Source of the DNA: a virus
Strand: one strand, 5' to 3'
IMG/VR virus record: IMGVR_UViG_3300048102_000021
Coordinates: 1 to 31,284 of that record
DNA: 31,284 nucleotides
Every line of letters starts with the position of its first letter. Position 1 is the stretch's first letter. Positions 29,613 through 31,284 of this stretch are shown here, piece by piece. The notes below the pieces were generated by a model that was not told the DNA's origin, searched no databases, and saw only the letters and a list, made by a program, of their open reading frames with translations. Both the position numbers and the translations under genes were made by a program.

Positions 29613-31284
29613 TCAAGTGTTCACTTGTGTGTTCAAAACTGCAATAAAAGCGCTATCGGTTGCCGACCATCCTTGCCCAAAAGGCACGATATATTCTGCA
29701 TCGATCAGCACTCCAACCATCCTTGATGGATCATTTTGCATTGCTTTTTTGGCGGAAGATTCTTTCATCATCATTGCCGGGCCGGTTAAAAAGTCGAGCA
29801 TACCAGATCTAGTCACATGAGGTCGCCCCTGTGGATCGTTAACTCTACCAGCAAAATGCCAAGCTCTCTCGAAACGTTTTCGATGCTCTTCAACCTTTGA
29901 GACAACCTTTGTCTTGGCCTGCGGCTGACTCACTGATTCCAAGACAACGCTCGATACCTGATCGCCGTCCTCGTCTCGCCATCCTCTAATATCAACCTTC
30001 TTAAGATCAAAGAACAGACTGTCCTGCATCTCGGAATCCTTCATCTTTCTCTGAATAACCTCAATTGGGCCATTCTTAGATGGCTTCACGCTAACCTCTA
30101 TATCCAGTGCGCCTCGCCATGCACTAGAGCCTCTGGCACGGTGTTGCGCCTCATCCGATACGCCCGTGTGATGAACTAGGACGACTGTACAGTCGAACTC
30201 TTCCATCAATAAGGCGCAGGCATCCAGCATTGTCTTGGCATCCTGAGCGCTGTTCTCATCGCCATTAAGAAATCGGTGCAATGTGTCTACAACGATAACC
30301 TTTGGCGTCTCAGGCAGCGCCCGGACGTTATCGATGACCTTAACCAAGCCCTCGCTCGAGTTGAGATCAGTGCCGGTCTTACTCATCCAGAATTTAATCT
30401 TATCGACATTAAAGTTCTGCATCCATGCGGCGACTCGAGCGCGTAAACCGTAATGGCCCTCACCAGCCAAGTAAACGATCGGCAAGTCTTTTGTCCTGTT
30501 ACCGCACCAGTCTCTGCCCTCCATCTCGATAGCAGCCATCCTTAGGCACCAGTCAAGCACTAAAAATGTCTTACCTGAGCCCGAGGGGCCATGCACCATC
30601 ATAAGTGACTTATTCTGGAGCCAGTTCTTGATGTACCAGCTGATCGGCGCCGGCTTTGTCGTGAACTCATTGCCATCAACTAGCCAGTCGAGCTTGATCT
30701 CAGGTGGCTCCAGTAGAGTTGCTAAATCATTGCCTGCCAACAAGTAATCGTTAGCGTCGCCTTCATCTGGGGGAATGATGACGGTCGCCCCGTACTTCGC
30801 GCTGGCTTGGTCTGCGTATGACTTACCAACCCCACTGGAATCATGATCTGCCACTATGATGATGCGCTGAGAGGCTCCAAAACGCTCTCTAAGCTGTCCA
30901 ACAACATTAGGGATGTTACTCGCCGAGTATGCAACGTAACACGACACGCCGCTCGTCTCAGCGATTGTAGCGGCAGTTGCGTAGCCCTCGGCCACATATA
31001 GGTGCGTATCCTGATTCGATCCGATACGCCAGAATGATCCGCCGGTCTTGCCGCCGGGATGATAGAGCTTGCCACCATCAGAGTCGATGTATTGCACGGT
31101 AGTCATCTCGCCGTCACTGTTAAACAGTGGCACGATCAATCGACCATCGCCAGTCACTCGAGCGCCGTTAGGCTGAATCTTTTTCTTAATTAAGTAAGGA
31201 TGATCCTCGGTCGCTTCGGCGGCCTCAGCCCAGATCTTATTGACAACGTCAGAGACGTTATCGCGCATCAGTTTCTCTGCCGTC
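29613..31284 (-). CDS. Toprim primase/RecA-like helicase, N-terminus missing
   Basis: A combined primase-helicase protein. H-P-Y-L-I-K-K-K-I opens the visible part; a Toprim domain has A-E-G (E94) and V-A-D-H-D (D141, D143). An AAA/RecA-like (RepA-type) ATPase follows: Walker A G-P-S-G-S-G-K-T at 227-234, Walker B V-I-V-V-D at 324-328, V-L-V-H-H-T-G at 363-369, and R-A-R-G-S-S-A-W-R-G at 377-386. It would prime and unwind replicating phage DNA. The frame is open from ATG 31268 through the window edge (T-A-E-K-L before it), so the gene likely starts outside, where a zinc-finger primase domain would be expected. Residue numbers count from the internal ATG. Confidence 0.9.
   Translation of the reverse strand, partial: TAEKLMRDNVSDVVNKIWAEAAEATEDHPYLIKKKIQPNGARVTGDGRLIVPLFNSDGEMTTVQYIDSDGGKLYHPGGKTGGSFWRIGSNQDTHLYVAEGYATAATIAETSGVSCYVAYSASNIPNVVGQLRERFGASQRIIIVADHDSSGVGKSYADQASAKYGATVIIPPDEGDANDYLLAGNDLATLLEPPEIKLDWLVDGNEFTTKPAPISWYIKNWLQNKSLMMVHGPSGSGKTFLVLDWCLRMAAIEMEGRDWCGNRTKDLPIVYLAGEGHYGLRARVAAWMQNFNVDKIKFWMSKTGTDLNSSEGLVKVIDNVRALPETPKVIVVDTLHRFLNGDENSAQDAKTMLDACALLMEEFDCTVVLVHHTGVSDEAQHRARGSSAWRGALDIEVSVKPSKNGPIEVIQRKMKDSEMQDSLFFDLKKVDIRGWRDEDGDQVSSVVLESVSQPQAKTKVVSKVEEHRKRFERAWHFAGRVNDPQGRPHVTRSGMLDFLTGPAMMMKESSAKKAMQNDPSRMVGVLIDAEYIVPFGQGWSATDSAFIAVLNTQVNT

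Noticed and set aside
1-31284. tRNA, integrase, attachment site or insertion sequence
   Set aside because: I found no cloverleaf-like element, recombinase or terminal inverted repeats by reading; absence is not proven without a search tool.

Overview
The window is most of the structural half, plus pieces of the replication region, of a short-tailed (podovirus-type), dsDNA, headful-style phage or prophage-like genome. I see terminase small and large subunits, a large portal of about 700 residues, a scaffold, a major capsid protein of the DUF5309/SU10 type, an SU10/P22-gp4-type adaptor and a P22-gp10-like tail stabiliser. There is no tape-measure, sheath or tube gene. Several small proteins (the GSGEKMRKPG protein, the DUF6321-like protein, the NTDYQEYL..AEGNTPEP protein) and the tail-fibre sequences are of kinds I know from marine phages. 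A marine bacterial host is therefore an inference; the composition is clearly richer in GC than SAR11 phages, and the host cannot be named from this window. No integrase, DNA polymerase, RNA polymerase or endolysin is visible, so those lie outside the window or are absent.

Layout. 1-2262 (+): a tightly overlapped operon of a DEAH helicase (N-terminus cut by the window edge), a VRR-NUC nuclease, a HTH protein with a C-terminal membrane anchor and a 72-residue protein, closed by a strong terminator at 2293-2319. Everything else runs leftwards (-) and converges on that terminator. In transcription order from the right edge: a Toprim-primase/RecA-like helicase (cut by the edge); a 277-base region at 29336-29612 dense in RGACA/TGTCY words with a large hairpin; terminase small subunit; a 31-residue membrane peptide; terminase large subunit; two unassigned AT-rich genes; the adaptor; then 7 kb of small tail-fibre modules and small chaperone-like proteins (24898 to 17471); two tandem zinc-ribbon miniproteins; the gp10-like stabiliser; a C1q-like tip; a GNAT-like protein; an S74 autoprocessing protein and companions; two large AT-rich putative ejection proteins; portal, scaffold and capsid; a terminator just after the capsid gene; and a left-hand block of small membrane proteins, DUF6321, endonuclease VII and a holin-like protein.

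How it fits together. Terminase packages DNA through the portal into a scaffolded DUF5309 shell. Adaptor and stabiliser close the vertex. The 9.0-12.6 kb proteins are candidates for internal or ejected proteins. The long fibre array supplies adsorption proteins, with XkdW-like and other miniproteins that probably act as fibre chaperones. The left-hand membrane genes are the only visible candidates for lysis functions. Most neighbouring genes overlap by 1, 4 or 8 bases, so translational coupling is pervasive.

The parts most worth a second look are the tail-fibre/chaperone array with internal paralogues; a virion protein with an exact 20-residue repeat followed by tryptophans every 10 residues; the RGACA array with its hairpin before the terminase genes; the membrane-anchored HTH protein coupled to a nuclease/helicase pair; the two AT-rich blocks; and four miniproteins of 31-59 residues that simple ORF length cut-offs miss.
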